The notes: generated by a model not told the origin, from the letters alone. A stretch of 64,000 nucleotides of DNA from Anatilimnocola aggregata (GCF_007747655.1 NZ_CP036274.1:930001-994000), one strand, 5' to 3'. Shown: positions 53,328 through 62,319, counted from the stretch's first letter. A program made the numbers and translations.

Positions 53328-53930
53328 ATGACCAAGCGCGACAATCACTACGAGTTGGCTTTTGAAGCCTATTTGCAGCGGCGACAAATTCCGTATGTAG
53401 CCGTCGACGAGACCCGCCGCAGTGCGGCGGGCTTGCCGACCGGCGGCCAGACGGCCAATGGAACTGGAACACGTGGGCACGGCTCGCCCACGCTCAAGAG
53501 TCTCGACTTTATCGTCTCGCCGCGCTTGATCGCGGCCGATTCCCCCGGTTCGTGGCTCGTCGATATCAAAGGGCGCCGCTTTCCCACCGGCAGCCGCAAG
53601 CAGTATTGGAAGAACTGGTCGACCGCCGACGAACTGCGCAGCCTGGCCCACTGGGAATCGATTTTCGCGGGGCGCTTTCACGGACTGCTCGTGTTTGCCT
53701 ACAACGTGATTGGCGATCGGGCGCCCCTCCCTGCCGACCAGCTGTTCGAATTCCGGAGTGGGGTCTATGCCTTTCTCGGTATCCGCCTGGATCACTACGC
53801 GGGTTGGTCCCGGACTCTCTCGCCCCGCTGGCAAACCGTCAGCATGCCCACGCCGCGCTTTCGCGCGCTGGCCCGTCCCACCGATGAGATCTTCGGCATC
53901 TCGCCCACTGGCCAGACGCAGGTTGCTTAA
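53328..53930 (+). CDS. HYExAFE-family protein, possible PD-(D/E)xK-like fold
   Basis: Protein of 200 residues beginning MTKRDNHYELAFEAYLQRRQ, which matches the HYExAFE family of planctomycetes named after this motif. Beyond the motif, SLDFIV followed about 20 residues later by WLVDIKGRRF has the spacing of an acidic residue plus DxK (PD-(D/E)xK nuclease core), with the N-terminal Glu of HYELAFE as a third candidate. That fold is inference. No signal peptide. The next 950 bp are repeats and non-coding. Confidence 0.8.
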   Translation: MTKRDNHYELAFEAYLQRRQIPYVAVDETRRSAAGLPTGGQTANGTGTRGHGSPTLKSLDFIVSPRLIAADSPGSWLVDIKGRRFPTGSRKQYWKNWSTADELRSLAHWESIFAGRFHGLLVFAYNVIGDRAPLPADQLFEFRSGVYAFLGIRLDHYAGWSRTLSPRWQTVSMPTPRFRALARPTDEIFGISPTGQTQVA

Positions 53931-54128
53931 GTTCCCGCTTGGCCACAACAGCGAGACAGGACTTATCGATAAGTGCTTGACAATTATTAATTAACTGACA
54001 ATAATATAAGCCGCTCTGTTGGCAACCTGGTGGAAGGAGCGCGCCTGCGCGTTGGCAGTGGTTCGCGCGGCGCGGAATCGCTGCTTCGCACTCCGGGGAA
54101 TTCGCCAGGGGTGAAATCAGCCGGAGAC

Positions 54129-54232
54129 GTTTATCAACAAAGAGGATGATTTTGGAATTGCAAAGTTGAGCGCAATTCGTTGCTGCGAAACAGCTTGCCT
54201 GCGATGCACGCAAAAGGGGGGTGTTGATTAAC
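54129..54232 (-). repeat. 104-bp MITE-like element, copy 2
   Basis: Ends GTTTATCAACA and TGTTGATTAAC are identical to those at 21893-21996, and the interior matches that copy when reversed, over exactly the same length. The flanks differ at once outside the inverted repeats, so the borders are well defined. Non-coding. Confidence 0.75.
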
Positions 54233-54257
54233 TGATGAACGGTTCTGATAAACCTCG

Positions 54258-54506
54258 GGTTGCAGCGACAGCACCCCTTCACGCTGGCAAACGATCTGCC
54301 CGGGGTCGGGAGGTTTTTCGGGGGAGTTGACCCCGTCTTCAGCCGCTCAACGACGGCCCGAAAATCCTCCTGCACCCAAACGAGCGAATCCCGCCACAAC
54401 GCTTCAGGTTGGTGTTTTGGGCCGACTCTTAATTGCAAACTGGCTGCCCGACCTCGCCCGAAAACCAACGCCAGTCCCCTGGCGTGAGCGGTTGCAGCGA
54501 CAGCAC
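54258..54506 (+). repeat. Repeat family II, copy 2, flanked by 17-bp direct repeats
   Basis: The 178-bp repeat occupies 54294-54472. It is bracketed by perfect 17-bp direct repeats GGTTGCAGCGACAGCAC at 54258-54274 and 54490-54506. Such direct repeats can be target duplications or recombination scars; 17 bp is long for a simple target duplication. The copy at 22015-22192 has no such flanks. The stretch 53931-54128 before the MITE contains no gene. Confidence 0.68.
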
Positions 54507-54550
54507 ACGGGTGACGATGCCTGCGGAACATTCACGATAATCGAAATTAT

Positions 54551-54737
54551 GGAAATTGAATTTGGACATTTCCTCCACTTATGAAGGACTTATGGCGCGT
54601 GGAGTGAGTGCAACTGGTGGCCGAACGGGCGTTTGCGCGATCGAGGAAATTTTTCGCCGCGATTTGAATAATGGAAATTTCCTGATCCCGTTCCACTCGC
54701 GATTTTGCGTTGCCCAATTCGCCCGATCAGGAAATTT
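54551..54737. repeat. Cluster of GGAAATTT motifs with a 13-bp inverted repeat
   Basis: GGAAATT(T) occurs at 54551, 54645, 54673 and 54730, and ATTTCC at 54568. GGAAATTTCC at 54673-54682 is itself palindromic. AAATTTCCTGATC (54675-54687) and GATCAGGAAATTT (54725-54737) are perfect 13-bp inverted arms with a 37-nt spacer. It lies 150-330 nt upstream of the Nudix gene. A 69-codon open frame crosses it but does not look coding. Confidence 0.5.
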
Positions 54738-54883
54738 TGAAGTCTATGGGGGGCGGGTTCAATAATTCCGAGCGGTGCCGAGCGGAATTCTTCTCGCCGA
54801 TTTCATTCCCCGTGATAAGAAGAAGGGAGCGAGTACCTGCCCCGTATTAATCGTCCGATCAAGTTGAACTTGGGAAGTGAACT

Positions 54884-55366
54884 ATGTGGGCAAATAGGAT
54901 GTTGCTGCGAGAGAAATGGCCGCAATTCGACGACCGCCGAGGGACGTCGAAACTAAGTGCTGGTCTGCTGATGTACCGGCAACTTGACGAACAACTGCTG
55001 GTGTTCCTGGTCCATCCCAGTGGCCCTTATCTTCGGAATCAGGATTTGGGAACCTGGTCGGTGCCAAAGGGTGAGATCGAGCCCGGCGAAGTTGTGCTCA
55101 ATGCCGCTTGCCGCAGATTCACCGAGGAAGTGGGTGTGCCCGCCTTCGGCCCGTTCATTCCCCTGGGACCGGCCTACGAGCGTAGCGGCAACGTCGTCCA
55201 TAGTTGGGCCTTTGAAGCGGGGAGCGAACCTGCGGGGGGCGAGTGTAATTCTCGCGAAGTGGATCGAGCGGAATGGTTCACTCCTGAAGCGGCGAAACTC
55301 AGGATTGATCCTGCTCAAGCCTGGTGGATTGACGAAGTCGTCGCGCGCGTGCGACCCGGCCGCTGA
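54884..55366 (+). CDS. Nudix hydrolase with altered Nudix box
   Basis: Protein of 160 residues. The Nudix box reads GEIEPGEVVLNAACRRFTEE followed by VGV. Compared with Gx5Ex7REUxEExGU, the Glu of RE is replaced by Arg, while the metal-binding EE pair is kept. The preceding TWSVPKGEIE strand is typical of small DUF4916-like or diadenosine-phosphate Nudix enzymes. Hydrolysis of a nucleoside diphosphate derivative is likely but the substrate is unknown. GGAAG stands about 7 nt before ATG 54884. Confidence 0.85.
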   Translation: MWANRMLLREKWPQFDDRRGTSKLSAGLLMYRQLDEQLLVFLVHPSGPYLRNQDLGTWSVPKGEIEPGEVVLNAACRRFTEEVGVPAFGPFIPLGPAYERSGNVVHSWAFEAGSEPAGGECNSREVDRAEWFTPEAAKLRIDPAQAWWIDEVVARVRPGR

Positions 55367-55473
55367 CGTCTGGCACCAACCATGGTGAGCGAGCCTGCAG
55401 AGGCGATTGCCGTGGACCAGCAGCGGCTTCCGAATTGCTTGAATTGCTCGAGAAGTTGCCAGGTACCAATGGC

Positions 55474-56100
55474 TCACATTCCTGTGGCCAATTCCACTTT
55501 GCCGCGCGCTGGGCGGGCGAAGTAGAGGCCGAAGCCGATCAGCGCTAGGGAGAGAATCGCGGCCAGGGTCGTGTTGATCCACCAGAGCATGCCGGGTGGA
55601 TTGTTCTTGCTGGGGTCTTCCGGCGGCGCTTCTGTAGTGACGACGAGTTTCCCCTCTTTTAGTTCGACGGTGTACTTGGTGATCGAAGCTGTTTTCCGCT
55701 TCTTGTCCCCCACGGTCGATGGCGGATCGAGTTCGGCGCTCAGCACTCCTGCGGTTTCGGCAGTCAGCCATTTGAGCGATGGATCGGCCTTGGCGCGCTT
55801 GGCGAACTCGTCGCGCTGCATGGCGAGAAGTTCCACGCTCCCTAGCCGCCGCTCGACGTTGAGCGTGAATGGTTTGTCGTCTTTCACCGGGGTGTACTTG
55901 TGCATCGCGCCGCTCGGCGAACCGGCAAACGAAAAGACTCGCAGCTGAAAAACATACTCGGGCAGCTTGTCGACGCCGACGAATTGCACGGTCGGCTTGA
56001 TGTATTCCAGGTTGCTCGGGAGCGGGATATCCGCGCGTGCGGCGGTCAAGGCAAGTCCGACCAGCGTGATGCCCAGCAGCAAAGTGGCGATGCGAAACAT
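55474..56100 (-). CDS. Exported protein with C-terminal TM anchor
   Basis: ATG 56100 has AGGAGGA at 8 nt, which decides the start over an upstream open frame. The 208-residue protein has a signal peptide (ends TAARA). A beta-rich domain (LEYIKPTVQFVGVDKLPEYV through KYTVELKEGKLVVTTE) follows, and a C-terminal TM helix (MLWWINTTLAAILSLALIGF) with a short basic tail. This is a type I membrane topology. No family recognised. Confidence 0.7.
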   Translation of the reverse strand: MFRIATLLLGITLVGLALTAARADIPLPSNLEYIKPTVQFVGVDKLPEYVFQLRVFSFAGSPSGAMHKYTPVKDDKPFTLNVERRLGSVELLAMQRDEFAKRAKADPSLKWLTAETAGVLSAELDPPSTVGDKKRKTASITKYTVELKEGKLVVTTEAPPEDPSKNNPPGMLWWINTTLAAILSLALIGFGLYFARPARGKVELATGM

Positions 56101-56201
56101 GAAACGATCCTCCTGATGTTTGTGGTCACACGCCCCGGACTTTACCATACAGGGCGACAAAAAGAACCATCACCCGTAAGGCGGTCTGCCCGGCGACTTG
56201 T

Positions 56202-56732
56202 ATGTTCGACTCCCTGAAAACTTTTCTCTTTGGCTACGAACCCAAGCCCAGCGACTTGCCGCCGCAAGCGCAGCGTTATGCGGCACCAGCCCCAGCCACT
56301 GCGATGGACTTAGCGCGGCGAGGTTGGCGGCCGCATCGGCTGGGGAATTCGCAGCTGGTGATCTTCTTGCCGGCACAGATTCATATTTGGGCGGGACCGA
56401 ACGGGATGCTCTATGGCGGCGAGGATCCGCCCAACATCACTTTGACTGCAACCTTGCAACAAGGCTTTGCCGCTGATCCTTCGCTGGCGATTGACTTTGT
56501 CGAAGACCTGGCCGAACGCCGCGGTTTGCCGTTTCATCACGTGGGCACCTATTGCTGTTTTCATGATCCGGGACCAGCTGATCCCTGGATTGTGGCCGAC
56601 CGGCAATTCTTGATCGGCCTGCCGGGTTCCGTTGTGACGCTTTCGCTGCGCGGCACGCGCGACGCAGCGGCCACCATCGCGCTGAACGAAGTGCGAGGGG
56701 CAATTCCACAGTTAGTGGGTGAGATGACTTGA
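56202..56732 (+). CDS. Cytoplasmic hypothetical protein (176 aa)
   Basis: Soluble protein with no signal peptide, starting MFDSLKTFLFGYEPKPSDLP. The middle contains GNSQLVIFLPAQIHIWAGPN and FVEDLAERRGLPFHHVGTYC, a mixed alpha/beta pattern. I do not recognise it. It is 37 nt upstream of the esterase gene on the same strand. Confidence 0.65.
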   Translation: MFDSLKTFLFGYEPKPSDLPPQAQRYAAPAPATAMDLARRGWRPHRLGNSQLVIFLPAQIHIWAGPNGMLYGGEDPPNITLTATLQQGFAADPSLAIDFVEDLAERRGLPFHHVGTYCCFHDPGPADPWIVADRQFLIGLPGSVVTLSLRGTRDAAATIALNEVRGAIPQLVGEMT

Positions 56733-56769
56733 GAGAGGCGAGAGACGAGAGAATGAAGGGGCGATAGAG

Positions 56770-57849
56770 ATGAAACAACTGCTGATGGTGTTTCTCGGGT
56801 GGGTGCTAGGCTTCGCAGTTTGCTGCGCAGTTGCGATTGGCCAAGAATCGGCAAAGCCCGCTGAAGTGCTGCCGCAGTTCGAAACGCGCGTGCATGCCGA
56901 GGGTGAGAGCAAGCTCCCTTATCGGTTGCTAGTGCCCAAAGACTACGACAAGGCTCACGCCTGGCCGCTGATTATTTGGCTCCATGGCAGCGGCGAAATC
57001 GGCGACAACAACACTGCGCCGATTCGTCCGCTGGGCAGCACTTTTCTGGCCGATAAAAAGCGCTGCCCGGCCTTCGTGATGGTACCGCAATGTCCGCCCG
57101 GAGATTCATGGCTGGGCGTGGGGCTGAACAAGCCAGCCGAGATTACCGAAGCCTCGCGCCTGGTGATTGCGACGATTGCCGAACTGCGGCAAGAGTTCAA
57201 CATCGACGATCGGCGACTCTACATCAGCGGTTTCTCGATGGGAAGTTGCGGCGCATGGGATCTACTCAGCCGTTACCCGAATTTGTTCGCTGCGGCGGTC
57301 CACATTGCCGGGCCACCGGGCGATCGGCCGGGGCTCGCGCCGATCATCAAGCACCTGCCGCTGTGGGTCTTTCATGGCGATCGGGATAACACCGCCCCGG
57401 TCGAAAGTTCAAGGACTATCGTCGCCGCCCTGAAAGAAGCTGGCAGTAACGTGAAATACACCGAGTATCGTGGTGGCGGACACGAACTCGCTCGGCCGCT
57501 GGCCGAGCCCGATCTACTCCCTTGGCTGCTCGCACAGCAGCGAACCGAGCCAGCCGATTTCACACAACAAACGGTTCCAGACTCCGCGTCACTCATCACC
57601 AAGACTTTGCCGGACAAAACTCGCGGCACCTGGAAAGGCCCCGCGGAGCGAACGCGTCACGCCGTCCCCAGCCTGGCCATCGATAACGTTCGCTATCGCC
57701 TGAAAGCTGCTAGCCACGCCAAGCCAGGCGTAGAAGAGTTTTTGACCAAGATCGGCCAGAAAGAATTCAATGGCAACGTGCAGTTGACTGGCACGATTGA
57801 ACTTACCAAGCAGGCTTGGATTCTGGTGGAAGAGATTGAGGCCAAGTGA
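56770..57849 (+). CDS. Exported alpha/beta-hydrolase (esterase/depolymerase-like)
   Basis: Protein of 359 residues with a signal peptide (ends AIGQES). The catalytic triad is visible: nucleophile Ser in ISGFSMGSCGAWDL (about residue 156), Asp in VFHGDRDNTAPV (about 203) and His in YRGGGHELARPL (about 239). The oxyanion strand is LIIWLHGSGE. This is the phospholipase/carboxylesterase or PHB-depolymerase-like group. A C-terminal part of about 90 residues (from ALI... LPDKTRGTWK) is extra and carries no known fold. It precedes the ECF sigma gene by 50 nt. Confidence 0.87.
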   Translation: MKQLLMVFLGWVLGFAVCCAVAIGQESAKPAEVLPQFETRVHAEGESKLPYRLLVPKDYDKAHAWPLIIWLHGSGEIGDNNTAPIRPLGSTFLADKKRCPAFVMVPQCPPGDSWLGVGLNKPAEITEASRLVIATIAELRQEFNIDDRRLYISGFSMGSCGAWDLLSRYPNLFAAAVHIAGPPGDRPGLAPIIKHLPLWVFHGDRDNTAPVESSRTIVAALKEAGSNVKYTEYRGGGHELARPLAEPDLLPWLLAQQRTEPADFTQQTVPDSASLITKTLPDKTRGTWKGPAERTRHAVPSLAIDNVRYRLKAASHAKPGVEEFLTKIGQKEFNGNVQLTGTIELTKQAWILVEEIEAK

Positions 57850-57899
57850 GAACTTCGGTGCTCGAGTGACGAACCAATTCATGCAGGGAGTCTCGCGTT

Positions 57900-58448
57900 T
57901 TGGATACCACCCCCGTCAGCCTGCTGGAACGATTGCGTCAGCCGGGGGACGGACGGGCATGGTCGCGATTTGTTGATTTGTACAGCCCGCTTTTGCTTAC
58001 TTGGGTGCGCCGGGCAGGGCTTCAGCAGGCTGATGCCGACGATGTCGTCCAAGACGTATTCGTGATCCTCGTCCGGCAATTGCCGCAGTTCATTTACAAT
58101 CCCAACCAGCGTTTTCGCGGTTGGCTGTACACCGTCACCCTCAACAAAGTCCGCGAGCGAGCGCGGCAGCCCGAAGTGCGGCAAAATTACGAGTCGCTTC
58201 CTGCCGAAGGAGTCGCTGCACCGCTGAACGACGCCCTGATCGAAACGGAATTTCGCACGGTAGTCATTCGGCGGGCCTTCGAGTTGATGCGGACGGATTT
58301 CTCTCCCCAAACTTGGCAAGGTTGCTGGGGTCATTTCATGGAAGGCAAAACGGCAGCAGAACTTGGGTGGACAGCAGGTGCCTTGCGAGCGGCTAAGTTT
58401 CGCGTACTCAGCCGGTTACGGCGGGAATTGGCTGGCATGCTCGATTGA
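57900..58448 (+). CDS. ECF-type RNA polymerase sigma factor (TTG start)
   Basis: Protein of 182 residues, starting at TTG 57900 because no in-frame ATG is available before the conserved region; AGGGAG stands about 10 nt upstream. Region 2 includes ADADDVVQDVFVILVRQLPQ and RFRGWLYTVTLNKVRERARQ; region 4 is FSPQTWQGCWGHFMEGKTAA through LRAAKFRVLSRLRREL. This matches the planctomycete ECF group in which sigma is controlled by a Ser/Thr kinase rather than a classical anti-sigma factor. The kinase gene follows 101 nt later. Confidence 0.92.
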   Translation: MDTTPVSLLERLRQPGDGRAWSRFVDLYSPLLLTWVRRAGLQQADADDVVQDVFVILVRQLPQFIYNPNQRFRGWLYTVTLNKVRERARQPEVRQNYESLPAEGVAAPLNDALIETEFRTVVIRRAFELMRTDFSPQTWQGCWGHFMEGKTAAELGWTAGALRAAKFRVLSRLRRELAGMLD

Positions 58449-58512
58449 CATTTTTCGCCAGCAAGAGATTTTCTCGTAACGCTGTGTGCTTGGCGCGCAT
58501 AGATTGGTGAGA

Positions 58513-58527
58513 CGGCTGATTCAGCCG
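58513..58527. promoter_or_regulatory. 15-bp palindrome upstream of the kinase gene
   Basis: CGGCTGA-T-TCAGCCG is a perfect palindrome 22 nt before the kinase ATG. As RNA it is too tight to fold (1-nt centre), so an operator for a dimeric protein is the more natural reading. No other feature is seen in the 101-bp gap. Confidence 0.4.
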
Positions 58528-58549
58528 CACCACCCGAGGGAACCCTGCC

Positions 58550-61500
58550 ATGGCTGTCGCGAAAAAAACGTGCCCCGATGCCGAAGATTTGCAGCGCGTA
58601 GTCACCGGCCAAAGCACACCGGAAGCCGAAGAGCAGCTGGCCGCACATCTGAACGATTGTTCGACCTGCGGTAACACCGTCGAGCAATTGCTGACCAGCG
58701 ATACGCTCTGCGAGGCACTCCAGCAGCCTACGACATCGCCCGCGCTGGCTGCCGGCGATGCCAGTCGCATTGCCGAACGAATCAAAAGCCTGCAACTCTC
58801 TCAAGCCGTCGGCAGCGACCCGACATTGCCGCCGGCTACTGCGTCGTCGTTCCCGGCAATTGCCAGACCGGCCACTAGGGCGGGCGAGATCACGCATCTG
58901 GGACCCTATCGAATTGTGAAAGTCCTGGGTCGTGGCGGAATGGGCGTCGTCTATCAGGCAGAAGACGAGCAGTTGTCGCGCTTGGTCGCGATCAAGGCCA
59001 TGCTCCCCAGCCAAAGCAATGCCACTTCCCGGCAGCGATTCTTGCGCGAAGCCCGGGCGGCAGCTGCCCTCAAGCACGACCACGTCGTGACGATCTATCA
59101 GGTGGGCGAAGATCAGGGGCTCCCCTTCATCGCCATGGAGTTCCTCGAAGGAGAATCTCTCGAAGATCGACTCGAACGCGAGACCACGCTTCCCCTTGCC
59201 GAAGTGATGAGGATTGGTCGCGAGATCGCGCTGGGCCTGTCAGCCGCCCACCAGCGAAAACTGATTCATCGTGACATCAAGCCGGGCAATATCTGGCTCG
59301 AAGCGCCGCGAGGCCGCGTCAAGGTGCTCGACTTCGGCCTGGCCCGTGCCGCCGGTGCCGCCGACGAACAGAATCTCACGCATTCAGGTACCATTGTCGG
59401 CACGCCTGCGTATATGGCCCCCGAGCAGGCGCGCGGCGAAGAAGTGGACGGCCGGACGGACCTCTTCAGTTTGGGCTGTATTCTCTATCGGCTAGCCACG
59501 GGCAAATCGGCCTTTCAAGGTCGGGATCTGGTTTCAACGCTCTTGAATCTGGCGACCCTCACCCCACCTGCGCCCGAAGCGATTCGCCCGGACCTTCCCG
59601 CACGTCTCTCTCAGCTCATCCAACAATTGCTGGCGAAAGATCGGGAGCAGCGCCCACCATCTGCGGATGCAGTCGTACAACTCCTGGAATCAATGATGGC
59701 CGAACAAGGGTCGTCTTCTGTTGCCAGTGCTCCGCTGATTTCGATTGTCACCAACAAGCCTAAGCAAAGTGCCAGGGCCAAAACCCAGCCACCGTTACAG
59801 TCTGCGCGCTGGTCGGCCAAGTGGCTGATGGTCGCCGCCGGTTTTGCCGCAGCCATGATCATTGCAGCCGCAATGGTGTATCGCATTCAGACCGATCAAG
59901 GCTCCTTCGTGGTCGAGATCAACGATCCGGCAGTCGAGATCAAATTGCGCGAGCAAGGACTGGTGCTCGAAGATAAAGCTCACAATCGCGAATTCACCAT
60001 CAAGACGACCGGCCAACAAGCTCCGCAAAAGTCAGGCAATTATGAATTGAAACCAGGACAAGGCCTGCAATTGCTTGTGGTCGACAATGGCGGACTCGAA
60101 GTTCCTACGCAGGAATTCAAATTGACTCGCGGCGACAAGGTCCGCGTCCGTATCAAGCTCGATTTGCCCGTCGCGCAGCAACCACCGACGGTCCCGAAAA
60201 CGCCGGATACTTCCGCTCCCGCGATCGTGACCAAAGTGCCGCGTAAGAGCAACACGCCCTACTCGGTTGTGGGTGCCAATGGAAGTCGCAAGGCGTTTAA
60301 GACATTTAGCGGTGCCATCGAGGACTACAAGGACGAGGATTGGCTCGAAGTAAGTGGCGACGGGCCCTACGAGTTGCCTCCCATTCAATGGCACCGACGA
60401 AACCTCAGCATTCGCGCAGCCGCTGGCTCCCGACCTTCGTTTTATCCCAATGCGGCCATCGAACAGCCGACACAATCGAGTTGGATCCACTTGCGGGAAG
60501 GGAATTTGCGATTCGAAGGCTGCGACTTCGTCGGCCTGCGAGCCGGTGATTATCACTTGATCGAGACAACCGGCAATTGCCAGATCATCAATTGCCGTCT
60601 GTTTAAAACAGATTCAAGCATCAGTCTTATCCTCTCTCTCAACGGCCCCCAGAACCGCGTGGAGAATTCACTGCTGGCCCACGGGTTCTCGCACGGCAGC
60701 CTGGCAGTGGGGCCGAAGTGCGAACTCGATTTCATCAACAACATATACATTTGCGCGGCATATGTCTATTTTGGCTGCGTGCCCGGCGGGGGCCAACGCA
60801 TTCGCTTGGAGCACAATACGTTTCTCGGTGGTGGCAATTTGATCCAAGTCTGGCCGGGAGTTACCGAGCGCGTGCGCGTGGAAGCAACGGGCAATATCTT
60901 CGCGGCCAATGAAGGGGGAGTCCTTGCTAACGCCACGGTGAAGGAGGTGGAGCAAGTTAAAGATGTGCTGGATTGGCAAGGAAAAGACAATGTCCTTTGG
61001 AACGGAACGCAGCGTTTTTACGTTCAGTGGAATGACAATGCCTCTGTACTCACCTCGCTCGCGGAATGGCAGAAATTGTGGGGCGAGAATGACCAGAACA
61101 CTCAAGTAGCCACCGGACGCTTCTTTCAGTTCGATACAGCAACGGTTGCCGCGTCCACTGCCGCGAGAATCCAGGCGATCAAAGACCCCATTGATGCTCG
61201 TCGCCCTGCGGGCTTTCAAGGCGGCCCTGCTTGGGACTTAATCGGCCCCGGAGAAGCCTTTGTTCGCGCACTCGCGGCGGAGGGTAGGCCAGTTGCCGAG
61301 GATGATCTGCGTCCCGAAGCGATCGAGGGCGGGCCGATCACACTCCTTCGTGGTGGCCAGGCGATTGCGGGCTATTCCGACCTGAATGCTGCCACAACCG
61401 CTGCCAAGGATGGCGACGTGATTGAATTGCGCACCGATCGCGAAGTGGCAGCCATCTATCGCCGCGATTTACCAGGCAAGGAGCTCACCCTGCGAGCGGG

Positions 61501-62275
61501 GCCCGGGTTTATTCCGCAGATCAAAGACACAATCATCTTGGCGAAAGACGATCAATGGACAATCGAGGGGCTTCACTTCAAGCACTCGCTCAACGGCCAA
61601 TATGGTGCCGAATGTGGTCAAATCCGTAAGCTTGCCAACTGTTCTTTTGACCCGCAACCGAATCTGATTGCCCCCAGTGTTTATCTCGCCGGAAGGGGCG
61701 AACAGGGTGAAGTCGAGATTACCCGCTGCTTGATGTCCAACAATATTCGCGTGGAATCACTAACGGCCAAGCAACGCTTGCGAATCCGCGACTCGATTGT
61801 TCAGCAAGTGAATTTCGTCGGTGTGGAACCCGACGATCATCGCCTGGTGGTCGAACGCACGGTGTTCTGGTTGCCTGGCCACCGAGTTGGAATTCTCGCC
61901 AGCAACCTGCAGAAGGCCAGAATCAATGTCGAGATGCACGATTGCTGGCTGGAAGGGGAACCCATTTGCGTTGGCAATCGAGAATTAGGTCCGTGGCAAG
62001 GAAACCGGAATGTCTTCACCGCAGGTGCCATAGTTTGGTTCTGGCCGCTCGCGAAGCCGGAAGATATTGCTTTCAATCTCGCTGACTTCCAGCGCGTGAC
62101 CGGCAGCGATGCAGACTCCCACGCGATCGAGCCACTCCTTTTCGATTCGCAGCAATGGAAGGTGCTACCTGGAGCACTTGGAAAGAGCGCAAATTCAGGC
62201 GGCAAGGACGCGGGAGCCGATGTTTCGCGAGTTGCAACCACCACTGCAATTGCCCAGTCACCGGGGGAAAAATAG
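58550..62275 (+). CDS. Transmembrane Ser/Thr protein kinase with zinc-finger N-terminus and beta-helix sensor domain
   Basis: Protein of 1241 residues in four parts. Residues 1-60 carry an anti-sigma-like zinc finger (Cys8, His33, Cys37, Cys40; HLNDCSTC). Residues about 117-385 are a PKN2-type kinase: GRGGMGVVY, AIKAM (Lys about 148), HRDIKPGN (about 239), DFGLARA (about 261), GTPAYMAPEQARG. One TM helix lies about 424-445. The remaining 790 residues are extracytoplasmic, with right-handed beta-helix turns (IRLEHNTFLGGGNLIQV, WTIEGLHFKHSLNGQYGAEC). The paired ECF sigma gene upstream suggests signal-dependent sigma control. Confidence 0.93.
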   Translation: MAVAKKTCPDAEDLQRVVTGQSTPEAEEQLAAHLNDCSTCGNTVEQLLTSDTLCEALQQPTTSPALAAGDASRIAERIKSLQLSQAVGSDPTLPPATASSFPAIARPATRAGEITHLGPYRIVKVLGRGGMGVVYQAEDEQLSRLVAIKAMLPSQSNATSRQRFLREARAAAALKHDHVVTIYQVGEDQGLPFIAMEFLEGESLEDRLERETTLPLAEVMRIGREIALGLSAAHQRKLIHRDIKPGNIWLEAPRGRVKVLDFGLARAAGAADEQNLTHSGTIVGTPAYMAPEQARGEEVDGRTDLFSLGCILYRLATGKSAFQGRDLVSTLLNLATLTPPAPEAIRPDLPARLSQLIQQLLAKDREQRPPSADAVVQLLESMMAEQGSSSVASAPLISIVTNKPKQSARAKTQPPLQSARWSAKWLMVAAGFAAAMIIAAAMVYRIQTDQGSFVVEINDPAVEIKLREQGLVLEDKAHNREFTIKTTGQQAPQKSGNYELKPGQGLQLLVVDNGGLEVPTQEFKLTRGDKVRVRIKLDLPVAQQPPTVPKTPDTSAPAIVTKVPRKSNTPYSVVGANGSRKAFKTFSGAIEDYKDEDWLEVSGDGPYELPPIQWHRRNLSIRAAAGSRPSFYPNAAIEQPTQSSWIHLREGNLRFEGCDFVGLRAGDYHLIETTGNCQIINCRLFKTDSSISLILSLNGPQNRVENSLLAHGFSHGSLAVGPKCELDFINNIYICAAYVYFGCVPGGGQRIRLEHNTFLGGGNLIQVWPGVTERVRVEATGNIFAANEGGVLANATVKEVEQVKDVLDWQGKDNVLWNGTQRFYVQWNDNASVLTSLAEWQKLWGENDQNTQVATGRFFQFDTATVAASTAARIQAIKDPIDARRPAGFQGGPAWDLIGPGEAFVRALAAEGRPVAEDDLRPEAIEGGPITLLRGGQAIAGYSDLNAATTAAKDGDVIELRTDREVAAIYRRDLPGKELTLRAGPGFIPQIKDTIILAKDDQWTIEGLHFKHSLNGQYGAECGQIRKLANCSFDPQPNLIAPSVYLAGRGEQGEVEITRCLMSNNIRVESLTAKQRLRIRDSIVQQVNFVGVEPDDHRLVVERTVFWLPGHRVGILASNLQKARINVEMHDCWLEGEPICVGNRELGPWQGNRNVFTAGAIVWFWPLAKPEDIAFNLADFQRVTGSDADSHAIEPLLFDSQQWKVLPGALGKSANSGGKDAGADVSRVATTTAIAQSPGEK

Positions 62276-62319
62276 GGCGCTATCCATCAGCAAACAGAAT
62301 GGTCTACATCGCAGGGTAA

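Noticed and set aside
53839-54531. 230-codon minus-strand frame across the MITE and repeat
   Set aside because: It runs through the 104-bp element, the 178-bp repeat and the end of the HYExAFE gene with no domain; the frame is chance.
54556-54765. 69-codon plus-strand frame in the GGAAATTT region
   Set aside because: It is made of the repeated motif and inverted repeat, has no clear ribosome binding site and no plausible protein character.
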